Shown here piece after piece: positions 49,044-58,454 of a DNA stretch of 64,000 nt (positions are counted from its first letter, which is position 1; each line of letters starts with the position of its first letter). Origin of the DNA: JASHPR01 sp963795055 (GTDB lineage Bacteria > Actinomycetota > Actinomycetes > Streptosporangiales > Streptosporangiaceae); the NCBI GenBank assembly GCA_963795055.1, contig CAWCGJ010000005.1:124001-188000 (forward strand), in the 5' to 3' direction. The notes under the pieces are model-generated. The model was given only the letters and a program-made list of their open reading frames with translations. It was not told where the DNA came from and made no database searches. Position numbers and translations under genes: made by a program.

Positions 49044-49796
49044 TCACCACGGCAGGACGCCGCAGCCCCCGTCGCCGCCGGAGGTCCACAGGTGACCCCA
49101 GAGCACCCCGGTCGGCCCGTCCGCCGGCAGGGTGGCCAGGTGCACGCTCACTTCGGCACCCTGCTCCGGGGCCCGCAGCCCGCTGCGGCCGTTGAGGTCG
49201 GTCGCGCAGTAGCCCGGGTTGGCCGCGTTGACCTTCATGGGGGTATCCCGCAGTTCCTTGGCGTACATCGCGGTGATCATGTTGACCGCGGTCTTGGACG
49301 AGGGGTAGGGCACCGAGGCCATCGGGTACAGCGGGCTGTCGGGATCCGTCATCGAGGTGATCGAGCCGACCTCGCTGGACACGTTGACGATCCGGGCCGC
49401 GGCCGCCCGGCGCAGCAGCGGCAGCATCGCGTTGGTCACCGCGACCACCCCGAACACGTTGGTCTCGTAGACCGCGCGCAGCGTGCCGACCGTGGTCTCG
49501 CTGGGCCGGCCGCGGCCATCCCCGCGGGCTATGCCGGCGTTGTTGACCAGGACGTCCAGCACGCCGTACTCGGCGTCGATCCACTCGGCCGCCCGGGCTA
49601 CCGACTTGTCGTCGGTCACGTCCAGCGGCACGAACCGGGCGTCGGCCCCGCCGGCGAGCAGGTCACGCTCGGCCTGCCGGCCCCGGCTCTCGTCCCGGGC
49701 GCCGGCCAGCACGGTGATGCCGCGGGCCCCGAGCAGCCGGGCGGTGGCGAACCCGATGCCCTTGTTGGCCCCGGTGATCAGCGCAATCGTCGTCAT
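49044..49796 (-). CDS. short-chain dehydrogenase/reductase
   Basis: A classical SDR of 250 residues: TIALITGANKGIGFATARLL (cofactor site), LDVLVNNAGIARGDG (about 84), and the catalytic YPSSKTAVNM (about 170, Tyr and Lys). The serine of the triad lies in RIVNVSSEVGS (about 140). It resembles carbonyl-reductase-like SDRs using NADPH. It is divergent from an XRE regulator with 114 bp between, which may regulate it. Confidence 0.92.
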   Translation of the reverse strand: MTTIALITGANKGIGFATARLLGARGITVLAGARDESRGRQAERDLLAGGADARFVPLDVTDDKSVARAAEWIDAEYGVLDVLVNNAGIARGDGRGRPSETTVGTLRAVYETNVFGVVAVTNAMLPLLRRAAAARIVNVSSEVGSITSMTDPDSPLYPMASVPYPSSKTAVNMITAMYAKELRDTPMKVNAANPGYCATDLNGRSGLRAPEQGAEVSVHLATLPADGPTGVLWGHLWTSGGDGGCGVLPW

Positions 49797-49910
49797 GGGA
49801 GCCAGCCTTCCCGACCCGGCCGCCGGCCGGGAGAGGCCCGCCGAGGCTGGGACCGGCGATACCACCCTGGCCCGCCCGCCAGCGGCGGATCGTGCGGCAT
49901 GCTGGAAGGC

Positions 49911-50759
49911 ATGAACCGCGGCGACCTGGCTACGTTCCTGCGCACCCGCAGGCACCGCCTGCGCCCCGCCGACGTGGGCCTGCCCGGGTCGGGCCGCAGG
50001 CGCACGCCCGGACTGCGCCGGCAGGAAGTGGCCCAGCTGGCCGGGATGTCGGTCGACTACTACATCCGGCTGGAACAGGCCCGCGGCCCGCGTCCGTCCC
50101 GGCAGGTCCTGGCCGCGCTGGCCCGGGCCCTGCTGCTCACCGCCGACGAGCGCGAGTACCTGTTCCGGCTGGTCGGCGAGAGCCCGCCGCCCGCCGCCCG
50201 CCCGTCCCGCGAGGTCAGCCCCGGCCTGCGCAACCTGCTGGACAGCCTGCCGGAGACGCCGGCCTACGTGGTCGACGCGAAGTACGACATCCTGGCCTGG
50301 AACCGGCTGGCCACCCACTTCATCGGGGACCTGTCCGGGTTGGCCGAACCGGACCGGAACATGATCCGCTGGATGTTCCGCCTGCCCGCCGCGGCGGGCC
50401 CCTGGTCCGACCCGGAGGCCGCCCGGTTCGCCCGGTCCACCGTGGCCGAGCTGCGGGCCGCCTACGCGCGCTACCCGGCCGACCCGGGCATCGGGGCGCT
50501 GGTCACCGAGTTGCTGGGGGTCTCGCCCGAGTTCGCGCAGATGTGGGCGGCGCACGAGGTCGAGTCCCGCCGGCCGCTGATCAAGCGGGTCGATCACCCG
50601 CTGACCGGGCCGCTCGAGTTCGAATGCCAGATCCTGCACGTAGCCGACACCGGCCAGCGGCTGATCGTCTACTGCGCCGCGCCCGGCTCGGCCACCCAGG
50701 CCGCGTTCCGCCGCCTCGCGGAGCTCACGAGTGCCGGCCTGCCGGTGTCCCCGGGGTGA
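49911..50759 (+). CDS. XRE-family regulator with MmyB-like ligand domain
   Basis: The 282-residue protein has an N-terminal helix-turn-helix (LRTRRHRLRPADVGL, then TPGLRRQEVAQLAGMSVDYYIRLEQARG) and a PAS-like MmyB domain (about 95-265: PAYVVDAKYDILAWNRLATHFIGD). This architecture is abundant in actinobacteria and usually controls an adjacent oxidoreductase, here the divergent SDR gene. The ATG after CTGGAAGGC was chosen; an in-frame ATG lies four codons upstream. Its 3' end overlaps an MFS relic on the other strand. Confidence 0.9.
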   Translation: MNRGDLATFLRTRRHRLRPADVGLPGSGRRRTPGLRRQEVAQLAGMSVDYYIRLEQARGPRPSRQVLAALARALLLTADEREYLFRLVGESPPPAARPSREVSPGLRNLLDSLPETPAYVVDAKYDILAWNRLATHFIGDLSGLAEPDRNMIRWMFRLPAAAGPWSDPEAARFARSTVAELRAAYARYPADPGIGALVTELLGVSPEFAQMWAAHEVESRRPLIKRVDHPLTGPLEFECQILHVADTGQRLIVYCAAPGSATQAAFRRLAELTSAGLPVSPG

Positions 50760-50970
50760 CCAGGGCCAGCGCGAAGGTGGCGACGCTCAGCGCGATGTTG
50801 ACGGCCAGCGCGACCTGGAAACTGTGGCTGAACGCGGCCGCGAGCGCTGGCCCGCTGTCTCCCGCCGGGTGGAGAGTACCGAACAGGACGGTGCCGACCA
50901 CGGCGATGCCCAGGGCGCTGCCAATGCGCTGAGCGGTGTTCAGGACCCCGCTCGCCGACCAGCCGGAGCA
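50725..50970 (-). pseudogene. C-terminal relic of an MFS drug transporter
   Basis: An open stretch of 81 codons without a start reads GWSASGVLNTAQRIGSALG, then IAVVGTVLFGTLHP and SFQVALAVNIALSVATFALAL. This is the last two or three membrane spans of EmrB/QacA-type MFS efflux pumps (SGVLNTAxxxGxALGxA). An in-frame TGA lies just upstream and the other 400 or so codons are absent. It overlaps the end of the XRE gene by 35 bp. Confidence 0.65.
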
Positions 50971-51026
50971 TCACCGCGCTGGGGTTCGCGGGCGCCGCCC
51001 CCCGCTAGGGATCTGGCCCGGCCGGC

Positions 51027-51578
51027 TCAGCAGGCGCCGCTCACCGCGGCCAGCACCCGGCGCACGTCCATCAGGTGATGCTCGCCCTCGTGCACCGTGT
51101 GGCGGCCGACCCAGGCCACGTCCCGCTCGGTGGCCTCGGGCCAGGGGTAGACCAGGCGGCGGGCCAGGGCGGCCTCGCCCAGGCCATCGAACACGGTGGC
51201 GCACAACTCCGCGGCCATGGCCAGCTGGTCCAGCACGTCCGGAACGGGGTGCGCGTCGTAGCGGCACACCGCCACCCGCTCGTCGCGGTTCATCCGGGCG
51301 ACCCGGGGGTTGTCCTGCACCTGGGCCAGCACCGCGCGCTCCCGCTGGACCAGGAACACGTCCCGCACGTGGCAGGCGTACTCCAGCGCCGACCACACCG
51401 CGGGCTCGGGCCGCCGCGACACCGTGGCCGGACCGGTCCCGGCCAGCGCGCCGGCGAAGCGGGGGCCGAACGACCGCAGCCGGCCCGGGATCTCGTCCGC
51501 CGCGACGAGCTCGTCGCGGAATCCGCATTCCTCGCAGGTCACTGGCTGACCGTACGGTGTGCCCGCCGCCGGGCACAA
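51027..51578 (-). CDS. DinB-like protein with N-terminal zinc-finger-like cysteines
   Basis: The protein (up to 183 residues) starts with a short Cys pair (TCEECGFRDEL) and continues as a DinB bundle: SALEYACHVRDVFLVQRERAV (about 82), VLDQLAMAAELCATVFDGL and GRHTVHEGEHHLMDVRRVL with candidate metal histidines. The CEECGF opening is typical of actinobacterial DinB proteins that look like mycothiol-dependent transferases. The start is unsure: a TTG at 51578 or a GTG at 51542 just before the Cys pair are both possible. Confidence 0.75.
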   Translation of the reverse strand: MCPAAGTPYGQPVTCEECGFRDELVAADEIPGRLRSFGPRFAGALAGTGPATVSRRPEPAVWSALEYACHVRDVFLVQRERAVLAQVQDNPRVARMNRDERVAVCRYDAHPVPDVLDQLAMAAELCATVFDGLGEAALARRLVYPWPEATERDVAWVGRHTVHEGEHHLMDVRRVLAAVSGAC

Positions 51579-51736
51579 GGTGCGGCGCGGGGAGCGGCCG
51601 GCACCCGACGACCGGACCGCGCGGGTGCCGGGGTCGGCGATGACCCCGGCCCGCGCACGCCCCCGCCCCGGCCTCTACCACGAAGCTAGGCCCGCCCCGG
51701 CGGCTGGTCATGTCACCCAACCGGGGGACACCGGCC

Positions 51737-52123
51737 TCACGCCGGGTATTCGTCGGTCACCTGGTCACCCCACTCGGCCGTCTTCCCGTTGACGGCCTGC
51801 TGCACGGCCAGGTGCGTCATGAACGTGCGCGGGCCCGCTCCATGCCAGTGCCACTCGCCCGCCTCGGTCCACACGGTGTCCCCGGCGCGGATCTCGGTGA
51901 CGTCCCCGCCCCGGGCCTGGACCAGGCCGGCGCCCTCGGTGACGTGCAGGACCTGCCCGCGCGGATGGGCGTGCCAGGCCGTGCGGGCCCCGGGGGTGAA
52001 GTGGACGCTGTAGACCGCGACCGGTGCCGCCTCGGACGGTATGGCGATCTTGTCCATCCACGCGGTCCCGGTGAAGTTCTCCGCGGGACCCTGCTCGCTG
52101 TCGCGGCCATGACGGACGTGCAT
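51737..52123 (-). CDS. cupin-domain protein
   Basis: The 128-residue protein is a single cupin barrel: FTPGARTAWHAHPRGQVLHVTEG (about 48-70; G.W..H.HP motif with two metal histidines) and GDTVWTEAGEWHWHGAGP (about 85, second motif). It resembles the cupins annotated as (R)-mandelonitrile lyase-like or QdoI-type. The function is open. It lies upstream of neither regulator nor operon partner on its strand, though the response regulator follows 87 bp away. Confidence 0.85.
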   Translation of the reverse strand: MHVRHGRDSEQGPAENFTGTAWMDKIAIPSEAAPVAVYSVHFTPGARTAWHAHPRGQVLHVTEGAGLVQARGGDVTEIRAGDTVWTEAGEWHWHGAGPRTFMTHLAVQQAVNGKTAEWGDQVTDEYPA

Positions 52124-52210
52124 GCGCGTTCCTTTCGCTGGGGTACTTCGCGTCGTCACCATCGTCGCCCGGCCGGACCCGGCGCGCGCCCGGAGCGGCC
52201 AAAGGCGCCG

Positions 52211-52861
52211 CTACGGGCCGACGAGGCCCGCGTCGTGCGCGATCAGCCCGGCCTGGGTGCGGTTCGCGCAGCCCAGCTTGTCCAGCATCCGCGACACGTA
52301 GCCCTTGACCGTGGCTTCCGACAGGTACAGCCGCGCCGCGATCTGCGCGTTCGACAGGCCCTCGCCGAGGCAGGCCAGCACCTGCGCTTCGCGTTCGGTC
52401 AGGACCGCGACCAGCTTGCGCGCGCGGTCGCGCGCGGACTGGCTGTCGGCCGACGCCGCGACCAGCCGGCGGGCGGCGGTCGGCGACAGCACCGTGTGGC
52501 CTTCCGCGGCCACCTGCACGAGCCCGATCAGGTCCTGCGGCGGCGTGGACTTGACCAGGAACCCGGCCGCCCCGGCGCGCAGCGCGCGCAGCACGTACTG
52601 GTCGGCGTCGAAGGTGGTCAGCACCACGACGACCGGCGGGTCGGCCAGCTTGCCGATGCGCTCGATCGCGGTGAGCCCGTCCACGCCCGGCATGCGCAGG
52701 TCCATGAGCACCACGTCCGGCCGGCTGCGCACGACCGCCGCCACGCCGGCCGCCCCGTCGTGCGCCTCCTCGACCACCTCGATCGTGCCCGACGCGCCGA
52801 GGATCGTGCGCAGGTGCGCGCACACCATCGGCTCATCGTCCACCACCACCACCCGGATCAC
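52211..52861 (-). CDS. NarL/LuxR-type response regulator
   Basis: The 216 residues have a receiver domain (MIRVVVVDDEPMVCAHL, phospho-acceptor Asp in VVLMDLRMPGVDG at about 54, Lys in FLVKSTPP at about 104) and a C-terminal LuxR helix-turn-helix (LTEREAQVLACLGEGLSNAQIAARLYLSEATVKGYV). Its ATG overlaps the sensor kinase stop, so the two are translated together. Its likely targets are the divergent YceI and ABC exporter genes. Confidence 0.94.
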   Translation of the reverse strand: MIRVVVVDDEPMVCAHLRTILGASGTIEVVEEAHDGAAGVAAVVRSRPDVVLMDLRMPGVDGLTAIERIGKLADPPVVVVLTTFDADQYVLRALRAGAAGFLVKSTPPQDLIGLVQVAAEGHTVLSPTAARRLVAASADSQSARDRARKLVAVLTEREAQVLACLGEGLSNAQIAARLYLSEATVKGYVSRMLDKLGCANRTQAGLIAHDAGLVGP

Positions 52862-54114
52862 GGCGCCGCCGCCGATTCCGCGGTCGGCACGTACGCGGGC
52901 AGCGTGGCCGCCACGCAGAACCCGCCGTCCGGGGTCGGCCCGGCGCGCAGCGTGCCGTGCACGAGCTCGATCCGCTGCCTCAGGCTGGCCAGGCCCAGGC
53001 CGGAGCCCGTCTCGGCCAGCGCGCCGCCCGTCGGGCCCGGCGGCGGCGTGTTGCGGATCTCCAGGTGCACCTGGGTCTCGCCGTAGCTGACCCGCACGGT
53101 CACCCGGGCCCTGGGCGCGTGCTTGCGGACGTTGGTCAGCGCCTCCCGCACGATCCGGTACGCCGTGCGCCCGACCACCGGCGAGGCGAGCGCCCGGTCA
53201 CCCTCCTCGACCAGCTCGGCCGGCGTTCCCACCGCGGTCGACTCCGCGACCAGCGCGGCGAACTGCGGCGTCGACGGGGCCTCGTCCCCGTCCGGCTCGG
53301 TGCGCAGGATCCCGACCAGGTCCCGGAGTTCGTCCAGCGCCTGGACGCCCTCGGTTCGCAGTTCCTCGGCCGCGTGCCGCGTGGCCTCGTCGGGCGCGGT
53401 CATCTGCAACGCGCCCGCCTGCAGCACCATCAGGCTCACCCGGTGGGTCACCACGTCGTGCATCTCGCCGGCCAGCCGGGCGCGCTCCTCGGCGCGGGCC
53501 TGCTCGGCGAGCAGGTGGCGCTCGCTCTCGGCCCGCTCGGCCCGGTCCCTCAGCGCATGCACCATCCGGTTGCGGGCGTCGAAGTACAGCGCGAGCAGCG
53601 GCCCCAGGGCGGTACGGAGCAGGCCGATCGTGATGACCGTGACCGACGGCTGCCACGGCCGGCAGACGACGATGACCAGGATGGCCAGCGCGAGGTACGC
53701 CTTGCGCCGGTTGTGCTGGTAGAAGAACGGCCCGTACGCCGCCACCACGGTCCCGAGCGGCGCCCACACGTTAGCCGAGTGCGCCGGCGTCAGCGCGCCC
53801 GCCGGCCAGATCAGCAGCGTCACCGCGAGCGTGAACGCGGACAGGACGGCGACCACCGCGATCGGCGCGCGGCGCCGGACGACCAGCGAGGAAACGGCGG
53901 CCGCCTGCACCGCGAGCATGACCCAGGCGAGCGTGGTCGGCTGGGCCGGCCACCACGAGGCCCCCACCAGCGTCAGGACCGTGTCGAGCAGCACGAAGAA
54001 CACCGCGATCGCGACGTCGATCGCGACGCAGTGCCGCCGGTACCACGGTGCGTAATTCACGCGGTATTGCCGCTGGTACCACGGTGCGCCACTCACGCCG
54101 CCACGGTACGTCAT
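52858..54114 (-). CDS. two-component sensor histidine kinase
   Basis: The 418-residue kinase has four to five N-terminal membrane helices (from about 28 to 165), a HisKA_3 dimerisation segment with the phospho-accepting His (ARLAGEMHDVVTHRVSLMVLQ, about 225) and an HATPase_c domain (IVREALTNVRKHAP, about 320, and GSGLGLASLRQRIELVHG, about 375). The sensory part is mainly in the membrane, a layout common for envelope-stress or antibiotic sensing. The start at MTYRGGVSG has a weak ribosome binding site. Confidence 0.9.
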   Translation of the reverse strand: MTYRGGVSGAPWYQRQYRVNYAPWYRRHCVAIDVAIAVFFVLLDTVLTLVGASWWPAQPTTLAWVMLAVQAAAVSSLVVRRRAPIAVVAVLSAFTLAVTLLIWPAGALTPAHSANVWAPLGTVVAAYGPFFYQHNRRKAYLALAILVIVVCRPWQPSVTVITIGLLRTALGPLLALYFDARNRMVHALRDRAERAESERHLLAEQARAEERARLAGEMHDVVTHRVSLMVLQAGALQMTAPDEATRHAAEELRTEGVQALDELRDLVGILRTEPDGDEAPSTPQFAALVAESTAVGTPAELVEEGDRALASPVVGRTAYRIVREALTNVRKHAPRARVTVRVSYGETQVHLEIRNTPPPGPTGGALAETGSGLGLASLRQRIELVHGTLRAGPTPDGGFCVAATLPAYVPTAESAAAP

Positions 54115-54264
54115 CGCGGCGTGCGCGAGCCGGACGGCGAACCCTTCGTGGGGGCGGAAACCTACGAAAGTCGCATGCCGCCCGCTACGCGCCGACCTTC
54201 GTCGCGCCCGGACCCTACCGCTCGCGCTGCCGCCCGCCACCCCGGCCGCGATGCGATGGGGGAC

Positions 54265-54783
54265 ATGACCACACAACAGGACCACCACGCAGTGACCACA
54301 CCCCACCTCGGCCGGTACGAGATCGATGCCGGCCGCTCGGCGGTCACGTTCCGGACCCGGCACCTGTTCGGGCTCGCCCCGGTCCGCGGCCGCCTCGCGA
54401 TCCGGGGCGGGAGGGTCGACATCGCCGAGCCGCTCGCCGCCTCGGCCGTCCACGCGGAGATCGACGCGGCGAGCTTCCGCACCGGCAACCCGGCCCGGGA
54501 CGCCACCGTGCGGTCGGCGCGCCTGCTCGACGCCGGCCGGTACCCGGTCGTGACGTTCACCTCGGAACGCGTCGACGGCCAGGAGCTCACCGGCACGCTG
54601 ACGGTCCGCGACGTCACCCGGCCCGTCCGCCTGTCCATCGAGCGGTCCGCGGTGTCACCGCGGTCGTTCACCGTCCGCGCCACCACCCGCATCGACCGGA
54701 CCGAGTTCGGCGTGACCGCCTACCGCGGGCTGGCCGGCCGCTACCTCGACCTGTCCGTGGAGGTCCAGTGCGTACGGAAGTGA
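54265..54783 (+). CDS. YceI family protein
   Basis: The 172-residue protein fits the YceI lipocalin-like barrel: HLGRYEIDAGRSAVTFRTRHLFGL at the N-terminus, ASFRTGNPARDATVRSARLLDAGRYPVVTFTSE (about 68), and TRIDRTEFGVTAYRG near the end. YceI proteins bind isoprenoid lipids. There is no signal peptide, so it should stay in the cytosol. An ATG three codons upstream is also possible. The ABC exporter genes follow directly, so this is the first gene of a three-gene operon divergent from the two-component system. Confidence 0.87.
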   Translation: MTTQQDHHAVTTPHLGRYEIDAGRSAVTFRTRHLFGLAPVRGRLAIRGGRVDIAEPLAASAVHAEIDAASFRTGNPARDATVRSARLLDAGRYPVVTFTSERVDGQELTGTLTVRDVTRPVRLSIERSAVSPRSFTVRATTRIDRTEFGVTAYRGLAGRYLDLSVEVQCVRK

Positions 54784-54791
54784 GGGACGAC

Positions 54792-55772
54792 GTGAGGAAT
54801 CAGGTCCCGGTCGTGCGGTCACGAGCGTCCGGCGCGGTCGTGGTCGCAGGGCTGCGCAAGAGCTACGGCACGGTGCAGGCCGTGCGCGACGTGAGCTTCA
54901 CCGTCGAGGACGGGGAGATCTTCGCGCTGCTCGGGCCGAACGGCGCGGGCAAGACCACCACGCTGGAGATCCTCGAGGGGTTCCGTGCCCGGGACGCCGG
55001 GCGGGTCGAGGTGCTCGGCGCCGATCCCGGTGACCGGGCCACCGGCCGGGCCCTGCGCGAGCAGATCGGGCTGGTGCTCCAGGACATCGCGGTCGAGCCG
55101 TACCTGACGGTCCGCGAGACGCTCGCCCGTAACGCCGGCTACTACCCGGCCCCGCGGGACGTCGGCGAGGTGATCGGCCTGGTCGGCCTGACCGGGCAGG
55201 AACGGCGGAAGGTCAAGGCGCTGTCCGGCGGCCAGCAGCGGCGGCTGGACCTGGCCCTGGGCCTGATCGGCGACCCGAGGCTGCTGTTCCTCGACGAGCC
55301 GACGACGGGGTTCGACCCGGGCGCGCGCCGGGACGCGTGGCAGATCGTGCGCCACCTGCGGGACGCCGGGACCACCATCGTGCTCACCACGCACTACATG
55401 GACGAGGCCCAGGCGCTGGCCGACCGGGTGGCGGTGATGTCCGGCGGCCGGATCGTGGCCGAAGGCCCGCCGTCGACCATCGGCGGGCGTGACACCGCCC
55501 GGGCGCGGATCCGGTTCGCCCTGCCCGACGGGTACACGCCCGCCGACCTGCCGGCCGCCGCCGTGCCGGGCCACGGCCTGGTCACCGTGGAGACCGCCGA
55601 TCCGACCGCAACGCTGCACCAGCTGACCGGCTGGGCCCTGCGGCACGGGGCCGTGCTCGACCGGCTCACCGTGGACCGGGCCAGCCTGGAGGACGTCTAC
55701 CTGCGCCTGACCTCCGACTCCGACTCCGACCATGGCGCGCCGGAGGTATCGACCGGAGGGAGCACCCGATGA
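54792..55772 (+). CDS. ABC transporter ATP-binding protein
   Basis: An ATPase of about 326 residues: Walker A LLGPNGAGKTTTLEIL (about 47), signature ALSGGQQRRLDLALGL (about 143), Walker B LLFLDEPTTGFDPGARRD (about 165) and the His switch VLTTHYMDEAQALADR. The C-terminal region (about 230-325) is the extra domain seen in drug or antibiotic exporters of the DrrA/CcmA type. The GTG after GAGGGACGAC was chosen; another GTG overlapping the YceI stop is possible. It is coupled to the permease gene by a 4-bp overlap. Confidence 0.93.
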   Translation: MRNQVPVVRSRASGAVVVAGLRKSYGTVQAVRDVSFTVEDGEIFALLGPNGAGKTTTLEILEGFRARDAGRVEVLGADPGDRATGRALREQIGLVLQDIAVEPYLTVRETLARNAGYYPAPRDVGEVIGLVGLTGQERRKVKALSGGQQRRLDLALGLIGDPRLLFLDEPTTGFDPGARRDAWQIVRHLRDAGTTIVLTTHYMDEAQALADRVAVMSGGRIVAEGPPSTIGGRDTARARIRFALPDGYTPADLPAAAVPGHGLVTVETADPTATLHQLTGWALRHGAVLDRLTVDRASLEDVYLRLTSDSDSDHGAPEVSTGGSTR

Positions 55773-56560
55773 GCACCGCCGCCTACCGTGCCCACCGCGC
55801 CCGGCGCGGTGATCTCGCCCTGCTGTGGCACCAGGTCCGCTACGAGCAGCTGTCGTTCTGGCGCAACCCGCAGAACGCGATCTTCACGTTCGCCTTCCCG
55901 GTCGTGTTCATCGTGATCCTCGGCGCGCTGTTCCGCGGCGGCACCGGGAGCTCGTACTTCTACGGGCTGTCGACCCTGCAGTACTACGTGCCCACGATCG
56001 CCGCGCTCTCCGTGCTCGGCTCCTGTTACGGCCAGCTGGCCGTCATGCTCGCGGCGCGGCGCCAGAACGGCATACTCAAGCGGGTGCGGGCCACGCCGCT
56101 GCCGGCCTGGACGTACTTCCTCGGGCTGCTGGCGCACTGTGTCATGGTCAGCGCCATCGACGTCGCGCTGATCGTCGGGATCGGCCGGCTGTACGGCGTG
56201 CCGCTGCCCGCGAACTGGCCCGCGGTCGCGATGGCGCTGATACTCGGCGCGGCCTGCTTCTGCGCGCTGGGCGTCGCGGTGGCTTCCGTCATCCGCAACT
56301 CCGAGGCCGCGCCCGCGGTGGTGCAGCTGATCCTGTTCCCGCTGGTGTTCATCTCCGGCACGTACCTGCCGATTCACTCCGCCACGCTGAACCAGATCTC
56401 CGGCGCCCTGCCGGTGCGGCCGTTCAACGAGGTGCTGATCGGTTCGTTCACGCAGCCCTCCGGGCTCGACTGGAGGAATCTCGGCGTGCTGCTGGCCTGG
56501 GGCGCCGTCGGCGCGTTCGTCGCCATCCGCCGCTTCCGCTGGGATCCCCGCCCCGAATGA
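55769..56560 (+). CDS. ABC-2 type transporter permease
   Basis: The 263 residues carry six membrane helices in the ABC-2 pattern: HQVRYEQLSFWRNPQNAIFTFAFPVVFIVIL at the N-terminus, LLAHCVMVSAIDVALIVGI, and FPLVFISGTYLPIHSATLNQISGALPVRPF, the usual loop before the last helix. With the ATPase it forms an exporter, probably for a hydrophobic compound or antibiotic. Its ATG overlaps the ATPase stop (ATGA). Confidence 0.92.
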   Translation: MSTAAYRAHRARRGDLALLWHQVRYEQLSFWRNPQNAIFTFAFPVVFIVILGALFRGGTGSSYFYGLSTLQYYVPTIAALSVLGSCYGQLAVMLAARRQNGILKRVRATPLPAWTYFLGLLAHCVMVSAIDVALIVGIGRLYGVPLPANWPAVAMALILGAACFCALGVAVASVIRNSEAAPAVVQLILFPLVFISGTYLPIHSATLNQISGALPVRPFNEVLIGSFTQPSGLDWRNLGVLLAWGAVGAFVAIRRFRWDPRPE

Positions 56561-56588
56561 GCATCTCCATAACGGGTCGGCGGGCCGG

Positions 56589-57512
56589 TCACAGGCGTTC
56601 GGCGAGCCAGCCGCTCAGCCGCGCGACGGCGGGGCCGACATAGACCGGGTTGTCGTACAGGTCGATATGGTTGGTGGTGTCCAGCCACAGGAATTCCTTG
56701 TCGGCGGACTGGGCGCGCCGGTAGATGCCGTCGGCGGCCTCGGGCGAGCAGAACCCGTCCCGGCGGCCGTGGATGAACAGGGCCGGGGTCCCGGCGAGGA
56801 AGTCCGCGCCGATCGCGGCGTCGAAGGTCAGCAGCTCCCGGAGAGACAGGCGGGTGACCCGGTTGGTCCAGCCGGGGGCGGCCGACCGCTCGGTGCCGTA
56901 GTAGTCCCACGGCTCGCGCCCGGGCATGGCCGCCTCCCCGCCGTCGCCGTCGACGGCCGGCAGGTACTCGATCTCACCGGTGTCGAACTGGCGCTGCTCG
57001 ATCGCGGCGAAGGCCCGCATCTGGTCCCGGTACCCGGCGTCTCCCATGCCCTCGCGCATCGCGCGCGGATCGTTGAAGGCCGCGGCCACGAACGCGACCG
57101 CGCGGAGGCGCGGGTCGAAGGCGCTGTGCCGCAGCGCGTAGCCGCCGCCGAGGCAGACCCCGACGCAGCCGAGGCGCCCGGCGTCGACCGAGGGCTGCCC
57201 GGCCAGGGCGCTGGTGGCGCCGCGGAGGTCCTCCAGCTTGGCCGCGGAGTCCTCGTGCTGGCGGGGCTCGCCGCCGCTGGCGCCGAAGTTGCGATGATCG
57301 AACACCAGCGTGGCCAGGCCCGCGTCGGCCAGCCGGCGGGCGTAGACCGAGACCACCTGCTCCTTGACGCCGGTGAACGGGCCGGTCAGCACGACCCCGG
57401 GGACCTGGGCTCCCGGCCGGCCGCGCGGCGAGCGGAGGATGCCCGCGACGCGCTGGCCGCGCACGGAGAACTCCACCGGCACCGTGTCGTGGCCCGCCGA
57501 GGTCGTCGTCAT
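56589..57512 (-). CDS. alpha/beta hydrolase, dienelactone-hydrolase-like
   Basis: The protein has 307 residues. VPGVVLTGPFTGVKEQVVSVYARRLADAGLATLVFDHRNFGASGGEPRQ (cap strand and oxyanion region), GCVGVCLGGGYALRHS (about 115) where the nucleophile is Cys, as in dienelactone hydrolases, IHGRRDGFCSPEAAD (about 250, acid) and TTNHIDLYDNP (about 283, His). It resembles the YcjY/DltD-like esterase group. The substrate is unknown. It converges on the permease gene and lies beside a methyltransferase on the same strand. Confidence 0.85.
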   Translation of the reverse strand: MTTTSAGHDTVPVEFSVRGQRVAGILRSPRGRPGAQVPGVVLTGPFTGVKEQVVSVYARRLADAGLATLVFDHRNFGASGGEPRQHEDSAAKLEDLRGATSALAGQPSVDAGRLGCVGVCLGGGYALRHSAFDPRLRAVAFVAAAFNDPRAMREGMGDAGYRDQMRAFAAIEQRQFDTGEIEYLPAVDGDGGEAAMPGREPWDYYGTERSAAPGWTNRVTRLSLRELLTFDAAIGADFLAGTPALFIHGRRDGFCSPEAADGIYRRAQSADKEFLWLDTTNHIDLYDNPVYVGPAVARLSGWLAERL

Positions 57513-57560
57513 GGGGACATAGAACCACCAACCATCCGCCGGGCGCGTCGGCCATTAGAC

Positions 57561-58350
57561 CTAGGTCCCCGTCGTCGGCCGTCCCCAGGCCAGGTACGCC
57601 ACCACGTCCATCTCGAGCACGCCGCCGACCGCGTAGGGCGCCACGATGTCCGCGACGGCCCGGTCGAAGGCGGCGGACTCCCCGGCGGACATCCACTCCC
57701 GCGCCAGGCTGGCGGTCGAGTGGAGCTGCTCGACGTGGGACTGCACGGGCTGGCGGAACGATACCGGCGCGGTCGTGGCCCGGCCGGTGATCTCGAGCAG
57801 CCCTCCGGCGGACAGCGCGCCGGGCAGCCAGAAGCTGGGGTCGTAGAGGGGACTGCGGGAGTGCCGGGCGATGACCTCGGCCACTTCCGCGCGCCAGGGC
57901 AGGTCGTGGTAGCCGTGCTCGACGATGGCCAGGAACGCGTGGCCGGTCATCGCCCCGGCCACCCGGGCCAGCGTGGGCGCCCAGGACATCCAGTGCAGGC
58001 TGGCCCCGGCGGTCACCAGCGCGTACGGGCCGCCGAGTTCGGCGGTCTCGGCCGCTCCGACGATCCAGCGCAGGTTCGGCCGGCCGCCCCGGCCGGCGGC
58101 GCCCCGCCTCGACCATCGCCGCCGAGACGTCCAGCGCGTCCACGTGGTCGACGCGGCTGGCCAGCGGGCGGGCGAGCGCGCCTTCGCCCGCTCCGAGGTC
58201 CAGCACCCGGCGCGGCCGGTCGGCGGTGATCCGCTCCAGGATGTCGAACACCTCGGGCGGATACGGCGGCCGGTGCTGGTAAGCGTCCGCCACGCCCGGG
58301 TGGCCGAAGGCCGCGGCCAGCTGGTCCCGGTCGGCCGGCCGGTAGCCCAT
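57561..58350 (-). pseudogene. class I SAM-dependent methyltransferase with one frameshift
   Basis: The N-terminus MGYRPADRDQLAAAFGHPGVADAYQHRPPYPPEVFDIL and motif I RRVLDLGAGEGALARPLA (about 47) are those of a methyltransferase 11/25-type enzyme. Within the GC-rich run near 58100 the frame changes: MVEAGRR continues in another frame as GRGGRPNLRWIVGAAETAELG, then SLHWMSWAPTLARVAGAM, to a stop at 57561. The restored protein has about 262 residues and is complete. The target of methylation is unknown. A small palindrome CCCGG-AAAA-CCGGG lies upstream. Confidence 0.72.
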
Positions 58351-58454
58351 GTCATCACCGTCCTCGTCACATCCTGGGCCGATCCTGCCCGCCGCCCGCT
58401 ACCATCACCCGGAAAACCGGGACATGCGGGACCGGGAGCAGGGGAGGTGGCCCA

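Noticed and set aside
51713..51729. TCACCC-AACCG-GGGGAC as a further operator copy
   Set aside because: Three mismatches in the half-sites, and it lies outside the island where the good copies cluster.
57554..57570. GGGAC-CTAG-GTCTA as a second DosR-like box
   Set aside because: One half is incomplete and it overlaps the end of the methyltransferase gene.
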